Source: Atherinomorus stipes
Lineage: Eukaryota; Chordata; Actinopteri; Atheriniformes; Atherinidae
Reading direction: 5' to 3'
DNA length: 64,000 nt
Assembly: GCA_023101725.1 (NCBI GenBank)
Contig: JALJCO010000058.1
Location: 1-64,000 of the forward strand
A model generated the notes under the pieces. It searched no databases and was not told where the DNA came from. It saw only the letters and a program-made list of their open reading frames with translations. Positions 45,684 through 55,711 of this stretch are shown in pieces. The position numbers and the translations under genes are program-made. Positions within the stretch are counted from its first letter, which is position 1, and each line of letters begins with the position of its first letter.

Positions 45684-45691
45684 GTTGACAC

Positions 45692-46540
45692 ACGTGGTGC
45701 GGATTATTCTGTTTTCTCTGTTCACCTGTTTCCACTGGTCAACTAAATGGTGTGTTAACTCAGATATATTGAGGTTTTAAACAGCATGTGTTATGCAAAA
45801 CAACAATGTAAACAGCTCAAACAAACTAAATGATTTGTATTGATGAATGTATTAAAACTGTAATAAGATTGAAGACCGATTTATTTTACAAGCACAAGTA
45901 GAGCAGAGTTATACAAAATTGACAAAATGAAAGGAAATGTACAAGGAAACTTTTGTCCAAACACAGCTGTACAATTATCAATCAGAACTGCAAATTAATT
46001 GGCAGTAACTGCATCAGTATAAACTATATATAAATTAGAAAAATACAAGCTAAATACATTACTTAAGCATAAGTAAATTTCTAATTACATATCAAAGGAG
46101 CAGGAGACGGTGTCTGTGTACTTCCAGGTAGGCGTAAATATGTCACATCTGCCTCCTGTCCAATCAGAACCTTTCTTAGCCCCAGATCTAAAGTGGAATT
46201 AAATAAACATGTTTTCCATGTAAACCTTAATTCAAAATTATTTCTATGTAAACATGAAAAGAAAAGAATTCCTAATTATTTAATTTGAAATAATCAATTT
46301 TGAATTAAAAAACTTCATGTAACAACGGGCCTATGAATAAAGTTGCAGATGACCTTGGGTATCACCTGAAGAAGTCCAATTAGCTGTTTTAGCACAACTT
46401 AACACAGCAAAATAACATTGACATGAACAGTTAATATGTACAATATGATTTAAAATATACATATACTTATTCAAACATCTGGAACTTTAAAGGCACATTG
46501 TGTAACAATTGCATATCACAGCAACTCACTGGTACTTTTA
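45692..46540. other. inter-gene region of ISL2EU, unclassified
   Basis: AT-rich DNA between the two convergent genes. No frame or repeat was identified. Confidence 0.35.
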
Positions 46541-47295
46541 TGCTGCGTTCGTGTGAAACCGGGCAGATGGACGACAGCCGCTGCATGTAAAGGCATAAAC
46601 AGCCTCTATGTGAAGACGTGGTCTGTCAGTTACAGTGACTCCAGTCCACATCTGATATAGCCTGGAACACCAGCCTGACCATGACATGTAAGAGATACAT
46701 GATTTCCACTCGGTAAAAAATTGACAGGAGTAGAATTATTAACAAGAAAGTAAAACTCTGACGTCTCCACGGCTGTTTCTGCTCTGTTTTGGTGCTTAAC
46801 CAAAAGGGTCCGGGTCATAGTCACTTGATGTGCAACACAAACGCTTTCTCATATTAGTAGTTCAGCAATAAACAACACTGACAAATAACAGAGTATTTAT
46901 AATAATAAAATTAAACATTCTATGTTAATATACACAAGAAAATTACATTAAATAGAGAGGGGAAAACAAAGTGTAAACGCTGACTTCTAGCAACAGAGTG
47001 CCAAACTACGCCAGCCATAGTCACTTCCGTGTTTCTCTGATTGGTTCTCTCCGGTTTACTTTCCTCCTGTTGGCCCCGCCTCTCGTCTCGCATTGGAAAT
47101 CTCTTCCCAATGGAGGGAACCCAGACTGACTTGCTGTGTATCTCACACATGGTGTTGGTCAGGCTGGTGGACCAGGCTACATCTGATATGTTGTCTGACC
47201 TATGTTTTACCGTCTTTCTCTCGGCTTCTGTGATTAAAATGACATCTGTTTTTTTTTCCTGACGGCCGTCTGCCTGACTGCACGTGAACGCAGCA
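46541..47295. mobile_element. MITE with TGCTGCGTTC termini, 755 bp
   Basis: TGCTGCGTTCGTGTG at the left and CACGTGAACGCAGCA at the right are inverted. Sub-terminal GGCAGATGGAC / CCGTCTGCC boxes agree. No convincing target duplication was found. Confidence 0.65.
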
Positions 47296-47662
47296 TCAGT
47301 GTAACGCTCAGTTCCTCCTCACTGCACCCGCAGTGACTTCCAAAAGCATCACCTTGAACTGAGCTGACAACTCTGGTGTCTCCACTGAGTTTCTGTGTTT
47401 TCCTGCTGTCACGCTTCTACTGAACGTAAAAGCATGGCGACACGACATGGTAACCCCCAACCGAGCCGACCCGTTCCATTTATATATGAATGATATGAAC
47501 GCTGAATTCAGAGCTTACAGGAGCACTTCAGTTTGTTGATGGGAGTGATTACTGATTAATGTAAAAATACTTTTGAACAGAATAACAAAATAATCCATTT
47601 TTGTGAATAGATAACAGGAGAACTTACACAATATCCCTTTAACTGTAGACACATCAAATGCT

Positions 47663-48409
47663 TTAGGTAGCCCATGCCTTCACAAGGGGCCCATTCTGGT
47701 AATTTACCAGGAAGCAAGCCACATTGAAGAGCTCATCAATGACCCCACATACAGACTCTGGGAGAACGCTGTCAAAAAGTTTGTTCTCCTTCACCCGCCT
47801 GATGCAATGCTCTACATGGACCCTCAAGCGTGCAATAGACTGGGTCTGATGAACATCTTGTGTGCTCATCTGCTTTTTGCCTGAAAGGAAGGCTGGTCTG
47901 TACACTTTGCAAGGAGCCAGATTGTCAACTAGAAAGCCCTTGTCAACCAATATTGCCATGTCTGGCTGTAGGACATTGATGATGCCTGACTGTTTGAAGA
48001 TCTCCCTATCACTCATGGATCCAGCATAAAGTGCAGAGATGAACGTGATGGCACCATGAGGTGCCATGCCGATCATGGCCTTGAGTGTAGAGTGGGACTT
48101 GTATGTGGAAAACACCTCACTCTGCAACAGGAGATCTGACGGTGTCTGGCAGTAGATCTCGGTGCAATCAAGCACTACTATGGTGTCAGGATATGAAGCG
48201 AACTCTGCTGGAAGTCGAGCACGCACGACCTCGTGTGGCAGCCAGAGGCATTTGCTTCCAAGCAGGTGGTACAGGAAGTTGGCCCATGTGGTGATGATCC
48301 TGCTCACTGTTGTATGGTGAATACCAAACCTTTCACCAAGATCTCGGTGTTGCAGGCCCAAGGACAGGTACATCAAAAAAAGGAACAGCTCATCAATAGG
48401 GGGAAGTTT
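47663..48409 (-). CDS. ISL2EU transposase, exon 3 (DDE nuclease)
   Basis: The acceptor TTTTCTTTTTAAG (read on the minus strand) leads into KLPPIDELFLFLMYLSLGL, a helix-turn-helix (HRDLGERFGIHHTTVSRII), then the DDE_Tnp_4 nuclease. Catalytic residues are Asp in VVLDCTEI (residue ~331 of the joined protein), Asp in ILVDKGF (~406) and Glu in HVEHCIRRVK (~450). The stop is at 47663. Together with exons 48797-48923 and 49178-49800 the coding length is 1497 nt, 498 codons plus stop, with no internal stop. Of all the coding transposons in the window this is the only one that looks intact. Confidence 0.85.
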   Translation of the reverse strand, partial: KLPPIDELFLFLMYLSLGLQHRDLGERFGIHHTTVSRIITTWANFLYHLLGSKCLWLPHEVVRARLPAEFASYPDTIVVLDCTEIYCQTPSDLLLQSEVFSTYKSHSTLKAMIGMAPHGAITFISALYAGSMSDREIFKQSGIINVLQPDMAILVDKGFLVDNLAPCKVYRPAFLSGKKQMSTQDVHQTQSIARLRVHVEHCIRRVKENKLFDSVLPESVCGVIDELFNVACFLVNYQNGPLVKAWAT

Positions 48410-48796
48410 CTTAAAAAGAAAAGGCACGGAAACAGAATGCACAAAAATTACTCTTACAGAGCAGCTTCCACAATTTGTCCGTTTATAATTAGTGTGTATG
48501 CAAATGTACTTTTATTTTGTCCTAATCACTTGTCCACTTTTTACTGTGCATGTAGTTCCTAATTACACCACTACAATGGAGTGTAATCACAAAACGTTAT
48601 GCTACATCAGCTCTAAAATGGGCATTGTTTACAAATACCAAACACGTACATTAAAAACTTAGTAAAAATATACATCTGGGTATGCATATCGTCCTTTGGC
48701 TCTCATTGAAATATCAGTAAATGCTTTTCTGACCATAACAACTCCACAGATTAACTCCAGAATGAATGGTCACACACTTATCTATAAAACCCATAC

Positions 48797-48923
48797 CGTT
48801 GCTGTGTGGAATCTGTCAGAACCAGCTGTAGAGGCCTTTGTGTTGGTGACCCGAATCATCTTGGTCATCACAGCAGGCTCCACTAACTTCCAAAAATGTT
48901 GGAAATGCTGGTATGAGGCAAAC
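48797..48923 (-). CDS. ISL2EU transposase, exon 2
   Basis: 127 bp between acceptor TTTACAG and donor AACG|GTATGG. It encodes FASYQHFQHFWKLVEPAV then TKMIRVTNTKASTAG. It takes one base to complete the split codon from exon 1 and ends in phase 0. The sequence matches the segment that follows the coiled coil in THAP-DDE_Tnp_4 transposases. Confidence 0.8.
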
Positions 48924-48979
48924 CTGTAAATAAAATAGATTATTTAGGGAAACAAAATACTATTAAATAATCTACAACT

Positions 48980-48987
<8 letters not shown>

Positions 48988-49054
<67 letters not shown>

Positions 49055-49070
49055 TATATATACACACACA
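48988..49070. repeat. (TA)n microsatellite in transposase intron 1
   Basis: About 80 bp of TA dinucleotides with a short ACAC extension, inside the intron between exons 1 and 2 of the transposase. Confidence 0.95.
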
Positions 49071-49177
49071 CACACTGTGTTTTTGTGTCTACTTTAAACC
49101 AATTTGTGTCAGATTGCTACTATACAATACATAATATAGTCAGATCACATATTTAGTAAATAAAAAGACCAACTAAC

Positions 49178-49800
49178 CTGGTATAGAACCGAATCTCGTC
49201 GTCTGATCCTGTAAAGCGCTCCAGACAAAAACGGGTCCGCAGCTGCAGCCCCTCAACTTGACTCCTAAGAAGTTCTATTTGTTTCCGTAGGGCCTCATTT
49301 TCCATCTGAATCTCGTTGACCATTACTCCAGTTGTCGGTGTAACGCAGTAATCATGATCAGGAGTCTCGATCTCCATCTCCGACTCTGCGGTGTCCACAG
49401 TCTGATCTCCAGCAGCAGGGCTTTCCTCCTCTTCCTCCCGTGGCCTACGTTCCCACACACCGGGTCTTGGTTCAGGCAATGAGTAGTTGTTCCACTCAAA
49501 TAAAACGGGAATAGCACCCTTCTTTACCCACCTCCTCCCCCCTGGTGTATCTACCAGATCTTCAGGTAAGAAATGTCGGCTACATACCCGTGTATCTCTA
49601 CTGGGACTGAAGTTTTCTCTCCTGACTTTGGCTAGCCATTGTTTACGTGCCACATTATCCGCAGGGAAGTTGTGAAAGCTAACTTTGGTGTTATAGCGAG
49701 AAGAACACGTACACTGAGGTACACAACAATGTTGTGCCGATCCCCTGACTCGCTGGAAGGATGATCTCCTCCTCTGGACAATGGACATACTCATTTTCAC
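49178..49800 (-). CDS. ISL2EU transposase, exon 1 (THAP domain)
   Basis: ATG at 49800, about 100 bp inside the right inverted repeat. Residues ~24-101 are a THAP DNA-binding domain: CCVPQC, a WLAKVRR helix, VCSRHF (C-x2-H) and the closing AIPVLF box. An acidic linker with an EEEEE run follows, then a coiled coil (NEIQMENEALRKQIELLRSQ) and CLERFTGSDDEIRFYTR. The donor is ACCAG|GTTAGT, phase 2. THAP domains of such transposases bind the element's own ends. An upstream in-frame alternative start was not sought beyond the inverted repeat. Confidence 0.85.
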
Positions 49801-49907
49801 AGCCGCTCGCTAATAAATTATTCAAACCTGAATGGCAGGACGATTACCCGGAAGTAGTCGCCCTCACAACCTTTAACCGGAAGTTCGCTGACGCCATAGT
49901 GTGCACG

Positions 49908-49991
49908 TAGTCGAGTTTGCCAACCGACGGTAAACTCAACTGAAGAAGAAGAGCTTGCGCAGAGTTTCTCTGTGAAAACGTCCATATGAAG
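49908..49991 (+). promoter_or_regulatory. 5' non-coding exon, block B
   Basis: Matches 14196-14283: TTTGCCAACCG, an AAGAAGAAG tract, TTTCTCTGTGAAAACGTCCAT, then donor AAG|GTAAGT at 49991. The upstream half of the block now lies 12 kb away, beyond the ISL2EU-type element. If it is a promoter, it has been split. Confidence 0.5.
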
Positions 49992-50410
49992 GTAAGTGAA
50001 GCCGTTTTTAATCTTTGTCTCGTTGGTATCAGCTGTCAGCAGCAACGGGCTCAGAAGCAGGTTTCAGGGGGAAGCTGCAGTTGTGTAATTCACAGTTTTC
50101 ATGTGCTGCAGCGCCGGCTAACAAGGCTAATAACAATAGCCTTAGCAAACGCGTTGTTTTGCTAGGCTGCTATCTTGTTTTCCGACCTGTAAATAATGGT
50201 AAATAATGGTACACAGCCGTTGTAGTTCTACCGTGCGCATAATCCTGCTGCAATACTTTCTTATCAAGTAGAATGAAGCCTACAGGATAATCACACACAT
50301 CTCACATATGACTTTTTACTGTTTATTTCAAAGAGGAAAAAAATCGACTGTGCAACGAATGTGTTTCCATCAAATCAGCTCAGTCACTTTATTTTCTGCA
50401 ATTTCCAAGT

Positions 50411-50889
50411 TATCTTTGAGATGAGGGACGCCGTTTGCTCCGCACGTCTGTCATCACATGTACGTTTTCTGGTGGCAAAGCTGGTAATTGACTGTTGCTG
50501 TGACGACGGCCCGCCGCTTTCACTCGGATGCTTTGCTCTCATATGAGAGTGCATGGTTGTCGTAGACCTGTGATATGAAAGCTTTGCCTCGCAGAGTTTA
50601 CATTGTACCTCTGTTTCGCTCGTTTTTTTGAAATAGCTCCACATGAGACTTTTTGACGGCTGCTGCAGTAATCTCTCCATTGTGCCTTCTCCGGTTTGTT
50701 TCTTCCTCTACGAAGAATGGCTTGGCATCTAGCCCGCCACAGTGTGTATCATCACATGGTATGCTGCACCCGTGCGGTAGCCGCCAGAAATACAACCTTT
50801 TTTTCGCCAGATTCACTATTCGTTTTTATGATTTACTATTCGTTGTTTTTATAATTTAACGACTATTCGAAAATCGATGCCCATCCCTA
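50411..50889 (-). pseudogene. hAT transposase N-terminal remnant (BED finger)
   Basis: The minus-strand frame MERLLQQPSKSLMWSYFKK then VQCKLCEAKL...MHSHMRAKHP is a BED-type zinc finger (C-x2-C...H-x4-H) that opens hAT transposases. The right terminus reads CGATGCCCATCCCTA at 50875-50889. Relative to block A the insert replaces about 47 bp. Only the N-terminal ~90 residues remain. Confidence 0.75.
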
Positions 50890-51163
50890 GTTCATTTGTA
50901 GTACTACTAGCTATAGTACACAGCATCTTTAGTTGTTAACAAATGAGATGAACTCACCAGCATAAATATCCCAGAAACTGATGAAGCATGTTAACCCTCG
51001 ATGCACCGGAGGTTTTAAAAGACTATGAGCACATCCTCATCAGCTCAGTAGGCTCCGTTTCTAACTCCATGTTCCCCAAAACTTTGAAAATATAAAAATA
51101 TATTCTAAGTCTAGAAAATAGGAAGAAGTGTGTCGTCTTCTGTGCTGCTGAGAAGTTTTAAAG

Positions 51164-51954
51164 GAGTGATGACATAGCAGTTAAAAACTAGTTTATGTTG
51201 TTGGCATTACTTTATATGTAAATACTCCAAAGAAAAAAACGGCATTTTTTACAGCGGAGTATTGTTTTGAAACGCCAGACCTCACTTCCTCAGTAATACA
51301 GTTGGGTCCGGTGATGATATGGAGCTTTACCCGGAGACCACGTTGACTTCATTTTGATTGGCTACACCTTATTTGGCTATGACCTTATTTGGAGAATCTA
51401 GGTCAAGCTGCGGTCGGAGTTTGCTAAAGGCTAACTGTTAGCAACATGGGCACTTTAGACAGTGTGAGCTACGTTTATCAGACAAGACAGCATTTAGAAA
51501 ATAAATAAACTTACAGGTAATGACAAGGTTGTGGCCCCCTCCCTCAGTGTTGCTGCAGAAGTTTGCTTTTAAATCCATTTGTTTGAAAACCCAGACCTGA
51601 CTGCACAGAAGTTACTACTAGCTTCATACACGAAGCTGAATCAGACAGGGAGGGGGGGGGGGGGGAGCGGACGGTGCATAAACCGTTAGGAGAAAGAGGG
51701 GGGGGGGGGGGGGGGCGCTGTTTACTTGACAGTGTGCTCTTATTGGAGCAATTAAATTACGTAGAATGATAGAACTACGTAGAATGATAGCCTGCTGTCT
51801 GAGTCAACTGTTTCTGAGCAGAGAGACAAAGCTGACAGACCATAAACAGGAACTTTGATTCTCACTCTGGACATTCACATGGCTTCATCAGTGCACAACA
51901 GACCATATTATACACCCAAAACCCCAGAAAAGTGAAATTTGATGTCATGGCACC
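51164..51954. mobile_element. MITE, 791 bp, defined by the empty paralogous site
   Basis: Left GGAGTGATGACAT (from 51163) and right ATGTCATGGCACC are imperfectly inverted; TTTAAAG is duplicated at 51157-51163 and 51955-51961. Block A (about 15010-15022) has one TTTAAAG and no insert. Two long G-runs lie at about 51650-51663 and 51698-51714. Confidence 0.88.
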
Positions 51955-52057
51955 TTTAAAGCTTTTTTGTTGTTCATATATTAGTTTTCTAGCATTATTG
52001 TGTGAATCATATGTTGATCTAATAGTGATATGTGTCTGACTCCATCCCTCCATCTAG

Positions 52058-52158
52058 TGTCCTGATAGAAGTCCAGCAGCTGAAGGCAGCTTCCTCATCA
52101 TCATGGATCAGTGTGAGGACAGAGAGGAGGGAGCCCCTCCCTCTAAAAGCACTCAGAG
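52058..52158 (+). CDS. leader exon 1, copy B
   Basis: Identical layout to 15117-15217: ATG at 52103, MDQCEDREEGAPPSKSTQ, donor CAGAG|GTGAG. The coding part matches copy A exactly as read here. The downstream finger exon, if any, lies to the right of the window. Confidence 0.7.
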
Positions 52159-52238
52159 GTGAGATGAGCATCTCTAACTGTCCATGACTCTTCTCCATGT
52201 CAGAGATCACAACTCACAGCAAACATGTGGATTCACAG

Positions 52239-52385
52239 GAACCAGCCTGGACCTGAACCTGGACCTGAAGTCAAAGCAGAACCTGGACCTGAAGTCAAAG
52301 CAGAATCCAGCTGTGTGTCCATAAAGACTGAGTGGTGGATGGATCTGCCTGTTAGTTTCCCAGCTGGTGTTTCCTCAGAGCAACA
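52239..52385 (+). CDS. leader exon 2, copy B (two repeat units)
   Basis: 147 bp, phase 2 to phase 2. NQPGPEPGPEVKAEPGPEVK, then AESSCVSIKTEWWMDLPVSF. It has two VKAE units against sixteen in copy A, plus IKTE. This short form is probably closer to the ancestral state. Confidence 0.75.
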
Positions 52386-52603
52386 GTGAGTATCTGTCAG
52401 TGTTCAGTGGAGGTTGGATCATATTTCAGATGAAAACTAGTTTCAGTTGAATCATTTCTTGACGTCTCTGCTGAGACTAATTTCTGCTTCATGTTTGGAA
52501 TCTGATAGTTTCTGATTTGTCTTCCAGATTCTTGTTTTAATCAAATGTTGTTGAACAATTTCAGAATTCAGCAGTGAAATCATTAAACCATCTTTATTCA
52601 CAG

Positions 52604-52705
52604 AAACCAGCCAGAACCAGAACCAGGACCAGGATCCAGCTGTGTGTCCTTTAAGAGCGACGGGTCAAACGATCCTCCTCCTGATGTGAAGTCAGAGGAA
52701 TGGAG
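52604..52705 (+). CDS. leader exon 3, copy B
   Basis: 102 bp between CACAG and GTGAGC: NQPEPEPGPGSSCVSFKS, then NDPPPDVKSEEW. One Gly to Asp difference from copy A. Phase 2 end, as in copy A. Confidence 0.72.
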
Positions 52706-53034
52706 GTGAGCTGGGTGTAAATGTTGTATCAGAGTCAGTGTGAACAGTTTTTATTCCAACATGTGTTTCAGCTCTTTTCCACATTTCTATGCTCAGATGT
52801 GAACACTGATTTAATGTTCACTTCTTTACTAAATGAGTTCAAACCTCCAGATAAAAGCTCCAATAATAAAATGGTTTCAGTTATTTTTTAACTGCTGTGT
52901 TTCATACATCTTCTATAACAACATTGTCCAACAATATTCTATGTCCATATTTGACAATGACCAACTTCAAGTTATGTCCAGGATGAACATAAATCACAGG
53001 AGAGTATGCCAGATAAGCTTTGCTCAGTAGGATA
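52706..53034 (+). other. start of intron after leader exon 3, copy B
   Basis: Collinear with block A only to 52801; nothing was recognised beyond. Confidence 0.4.
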
Positions 53035-53310
53035 TTACTTAAACTTTTGTACAGAAATATCCTGTAATGAGCCAACAACAGCGTCTGTCCACAGCATCAG
53101 GCTTGAGTGAAGCTCTGTGGCAGGTTCCAACATTTCTTGTGCTGAATGTCCTCTCTGACAGGGAGGCAGATATGCAGAGATTTTCTGGCCAGTTCAGCCA
53201 GTCTGGGGAGATTCACCTCTTGTGATTCCCACCACTCAAGAGGACAGACATCACTGTCCACCTCAGGGATCATCAGGTAGCTTTTTCAGTGGCTGGTGAC
53301 TCTCCTCCTC
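53035..53310 (-). pseudogene. hAT transposase C-terminal remnant
   Basis: The minus-strand frame reads PEVDSDVCPLEWWESQEVNL then RLAELARKSLHICLP; after a shift it continues NVGTCHRASLKPDAVDR. This is the hAT dimerisation (hATC) domain. It is 5'-incomplete, and a SINE lies next to it at 53327. Confidence 0.75.
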
Positions 53311-53326
53311 TTGGGTTTTAGTTTTT

Positions 53327-53535
53327 TTTTTTTTTTTTTTTTTCTTTAAAGGATTTTTGGGCACTAGTGGCCTTTATACGACAGTGTATAGCGACAGGAC
53401 GGGGGCAGAGAGAGTGGGGAGTGACATGCAGCAAAGGGACCTCGACCGGGAATCGAACCGGGGCCGACTGCGCTGAGGAACTGTAGCCTCTGTACATGGG
53501 GCGGCTGCTCAACCAACTGAGCTAATCACCGCCCC
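53327..53535 (-). mobile_element. tRNA-derived SINE with exact target duplication
   Basis: On the minus strand the head is GGGGCGGTGATTAGCTCAGT TGGTTGAGC (A box) with B box GGTTCGATTCCCGG, then a body ending in a poly-A tail (53327-53343). The duplication TTGGGTTTTAGTTTTT is at 53311-53326 and 53536-53551. It is another SINE type than 3312-3682. Confidence 0.92.
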
Positions 53536-53630
53536 TTGGGTTTTAGTTTTTGAAGTAAGATCTGTGGGTGCAGAAAAATGAATTATTATTATAAAAAGGA
53601 TCTAAAACTGTTTCCATGCAGGGAAAACAC

Positions 53631-54755
53631 TAGGGGTGTCCCCAAATAGTCGACGATTTGTTTCCAGGACTGAGCTTCGACTGTCAGTCTCTAAGTCGAA
53701 TAGTCGCAACATTTGGTTACCAAGCAAAGATCAGACCATTCTGCAGTAGGAGGAGGCTGAACGTTTGATTTTTACAGAGTATTCATTTGTTCTTTTAATA
53801 ATTCATGTCATAGGACTGTTAGCAGCCGAATAATTCTGTTATTATAAGTGTGGCATAAAGCAAGATGCGCCGGGCAGGCAGGTTTAAACCGCAGTCTGCC
53901 GGTGAGTCGCGCGCGCTGACCATTCAGCCAGAGATGTCTCCATGACCAAGTAGCCAGAGACATGATGAAGGACACTCACCTGTCACATCATCATTGTAGT
54001 TTCTTCCACTGATTTATAGCATCAGTCTGTGAAGGTGGAAACAGTCTGACAGACATGAACATCGCGTCTACTCCTGTGCGTAATGCGTAAAGCTCCAGAT
54101 GGATGCGCTGGTGCTGCTGGAGGATTATTCAGATTGTATCAAGAAAGAACGTTTTTAAGAACCATAATTTCCTGAATCGTGAAGCCTGCGGCTGATGTCA
54201 GACTCCCTAGAGCAGCGCTTTTATCTTTGTCCTGAAATGGACCGCCGTCTCGCTGCGTCAGCTGTTGAGCGCACATGTGGAGCCGTCCCCCGTGAACAGG
54301 AGAGACCAGGAGAAGATGCTGAACCATCCAGCAAGTTGTGAAATAATCATGACTGTGATGTTCTGATCATCCCCCCACCTCCACCTCCATCCAGAGGAGA
54401 TTCTCCTGTCGACTTTATTGTTAACGAAGCGAGGAGCACACCTCCAGTTCATCGCCATTTTACTGCACACTTTCTAACTTTTACTTTCCGTTTACATGGA
54501 TATAACTTTGTATTTCGTAATGAGCCTATTTTTGTTATTGTGTAATTTATTTATTCAGTGAAAAATTAAGTGAAAAATTAAATTTATTTAATGAGGTGTT
54601 AGAGCTCTTTCTCTGGAGCAGGAAAAGATGCTAATGAGATTATCGATCAAAAGGGGGGAGGGGGGGGGGAAAACATGATTCGACTATTGTCGACGAATGA
54701 CATGATCTGACGAATCAGGTTCGACTATGAAAATTCTTAGTTGGGGACACCCCTA
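53631..54755 (+). mobile_element. hAT non-autonomous element, 1125 bp, intact
   Basis: Termini TAGGGGTGTCCCCAA and TTGGGGACACCCCTA are perfectly inverted; the 8-bp duplication is GAAAACAC at 53623-53630 and 54756-54763. It has no open frame of note. It is the reference copy for the element scattered over 18581-27620. Confidence 0.95.
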
Positions 54756-54940
54756 GAAAACACAAACATGAGCAGAAACGACGTGGAGTGCATGTCAGGC
54801 CTCTAGTGGGCAGTGAAACTTTTCAACCATGCATCCAGATGTGGCCTCATCCTGATAAAGGTGCATAAAACCTCTGCGTTCTTGGTCCTGCTTCAACAGT
54901 CCATTTAAAGGAGCTCTGAAGGACTGCCCTAGCAGCCTTA

Positions 54941-55172
54941 AGCTGGATTTATACTCGTGCAGCGTGTGCGTCCAGTCGGGTCTGCGTAGCTGACGCAGAG
55001 GCAGTTTGTGCTTTTACTCGAGCGTAGGGTTACGGCGTCATGCTGCAGCTTCTTTTCCAGATCTGCAGGCAACAGCTGGGCTGTTATTGACCAGGAAACT
55101 CCACAGAGTGAAGATGATGCCCGTCAGGCCACCGTGGATCTATGCAGAGCCTACACGAGTATGAATCCAGCT
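54941..55172. mobile_element. Harbinger-type MITE, 232 bp
   Basis: AGCTGGATTTATACTCG at the left and CGAGTATGAATCCAGCT at the right are inverted; TTA is duplicated at 54938-54940 and 55173-55175. Confidence 0.88.
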
Positions 55173-55175
55173 TTA

Positions 55176-55616
55176 TTCTGCACCTATGTATATATGTGAA
55201 AAAATTGGTAAAACTTCCCAGATCACTCCAAATCCAAAGTTTTTTTTTATTGTAATTCAAGGTTTTTATTGCTTTTTTAAAATCCTAGTAACCATGGAAT
55301 ACAAACAAATACATCCCAAACAGCAGAGGGTACAAAGAAATAAAATGCATAAAATTCAAAGGGATTAGAGGCAGGAATTACGAAAGAATAAACAAGCATT
55401 TCCCACTTTTTAATACTATTGGGTGATGAAGTGTTAAAAACCAAAAAGAACGAGCCCACCCACGTGAATCCCACAATGATTCCGTTGCCCTGAACAGGCT
55501 GTGTGCTGCATAATGTGCTGCGATTCGGTGGCCGAATTTCCCGCGCTGTCCTGCAGATGTGACATCAATTGATGCTGCATCCGCATCCCTGACAGTTTTG
55601 ATACAGGAAGAAATGA
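55176..55616. other. no recognised feature
   Basis: AT-rich to 55440, then moderately GC-rich. No family was recognised. It ends at the 3' tail of the L2-type LINE. Confidence 0.4.
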
Positions 55617-55680
55617 AATGAAATGAAATGAAAAATACTTTATTCATCCCCGAAGGGAAATTCAGTATTGTAAAAGCTCA

Positions 55681-55711
<31 letters not shown>

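Larger units (their letters stand above)
37848..49907. mobile_element. ISL2EU-type two-gene DNA transposon, about 12 kb
   Basis: The ends are imperfect inverted repeats of about 70 bp: TTGCACGATGTGGC...CTTCCG...GTTGTGAGGG...ACTTCCGG at the left, matched by GTGCACACTATGGC...ACTTCCGG...GTTGTGAGGG...ACTTCCGG read inward from the right. The insertion splits a block that is uninterrupted at 14165-14210. Two genes face each other: SWIM/YqaJ nuclease (plus) and THAP-DDE transposase (minus). That gene pair is the known hallmark of ISL2EU elements (PIF/Harbinger-related). It carries five or so later insertions. The exact target duplication could not be fixed because the site has diverged between copies. 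Confidence 0.8.
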
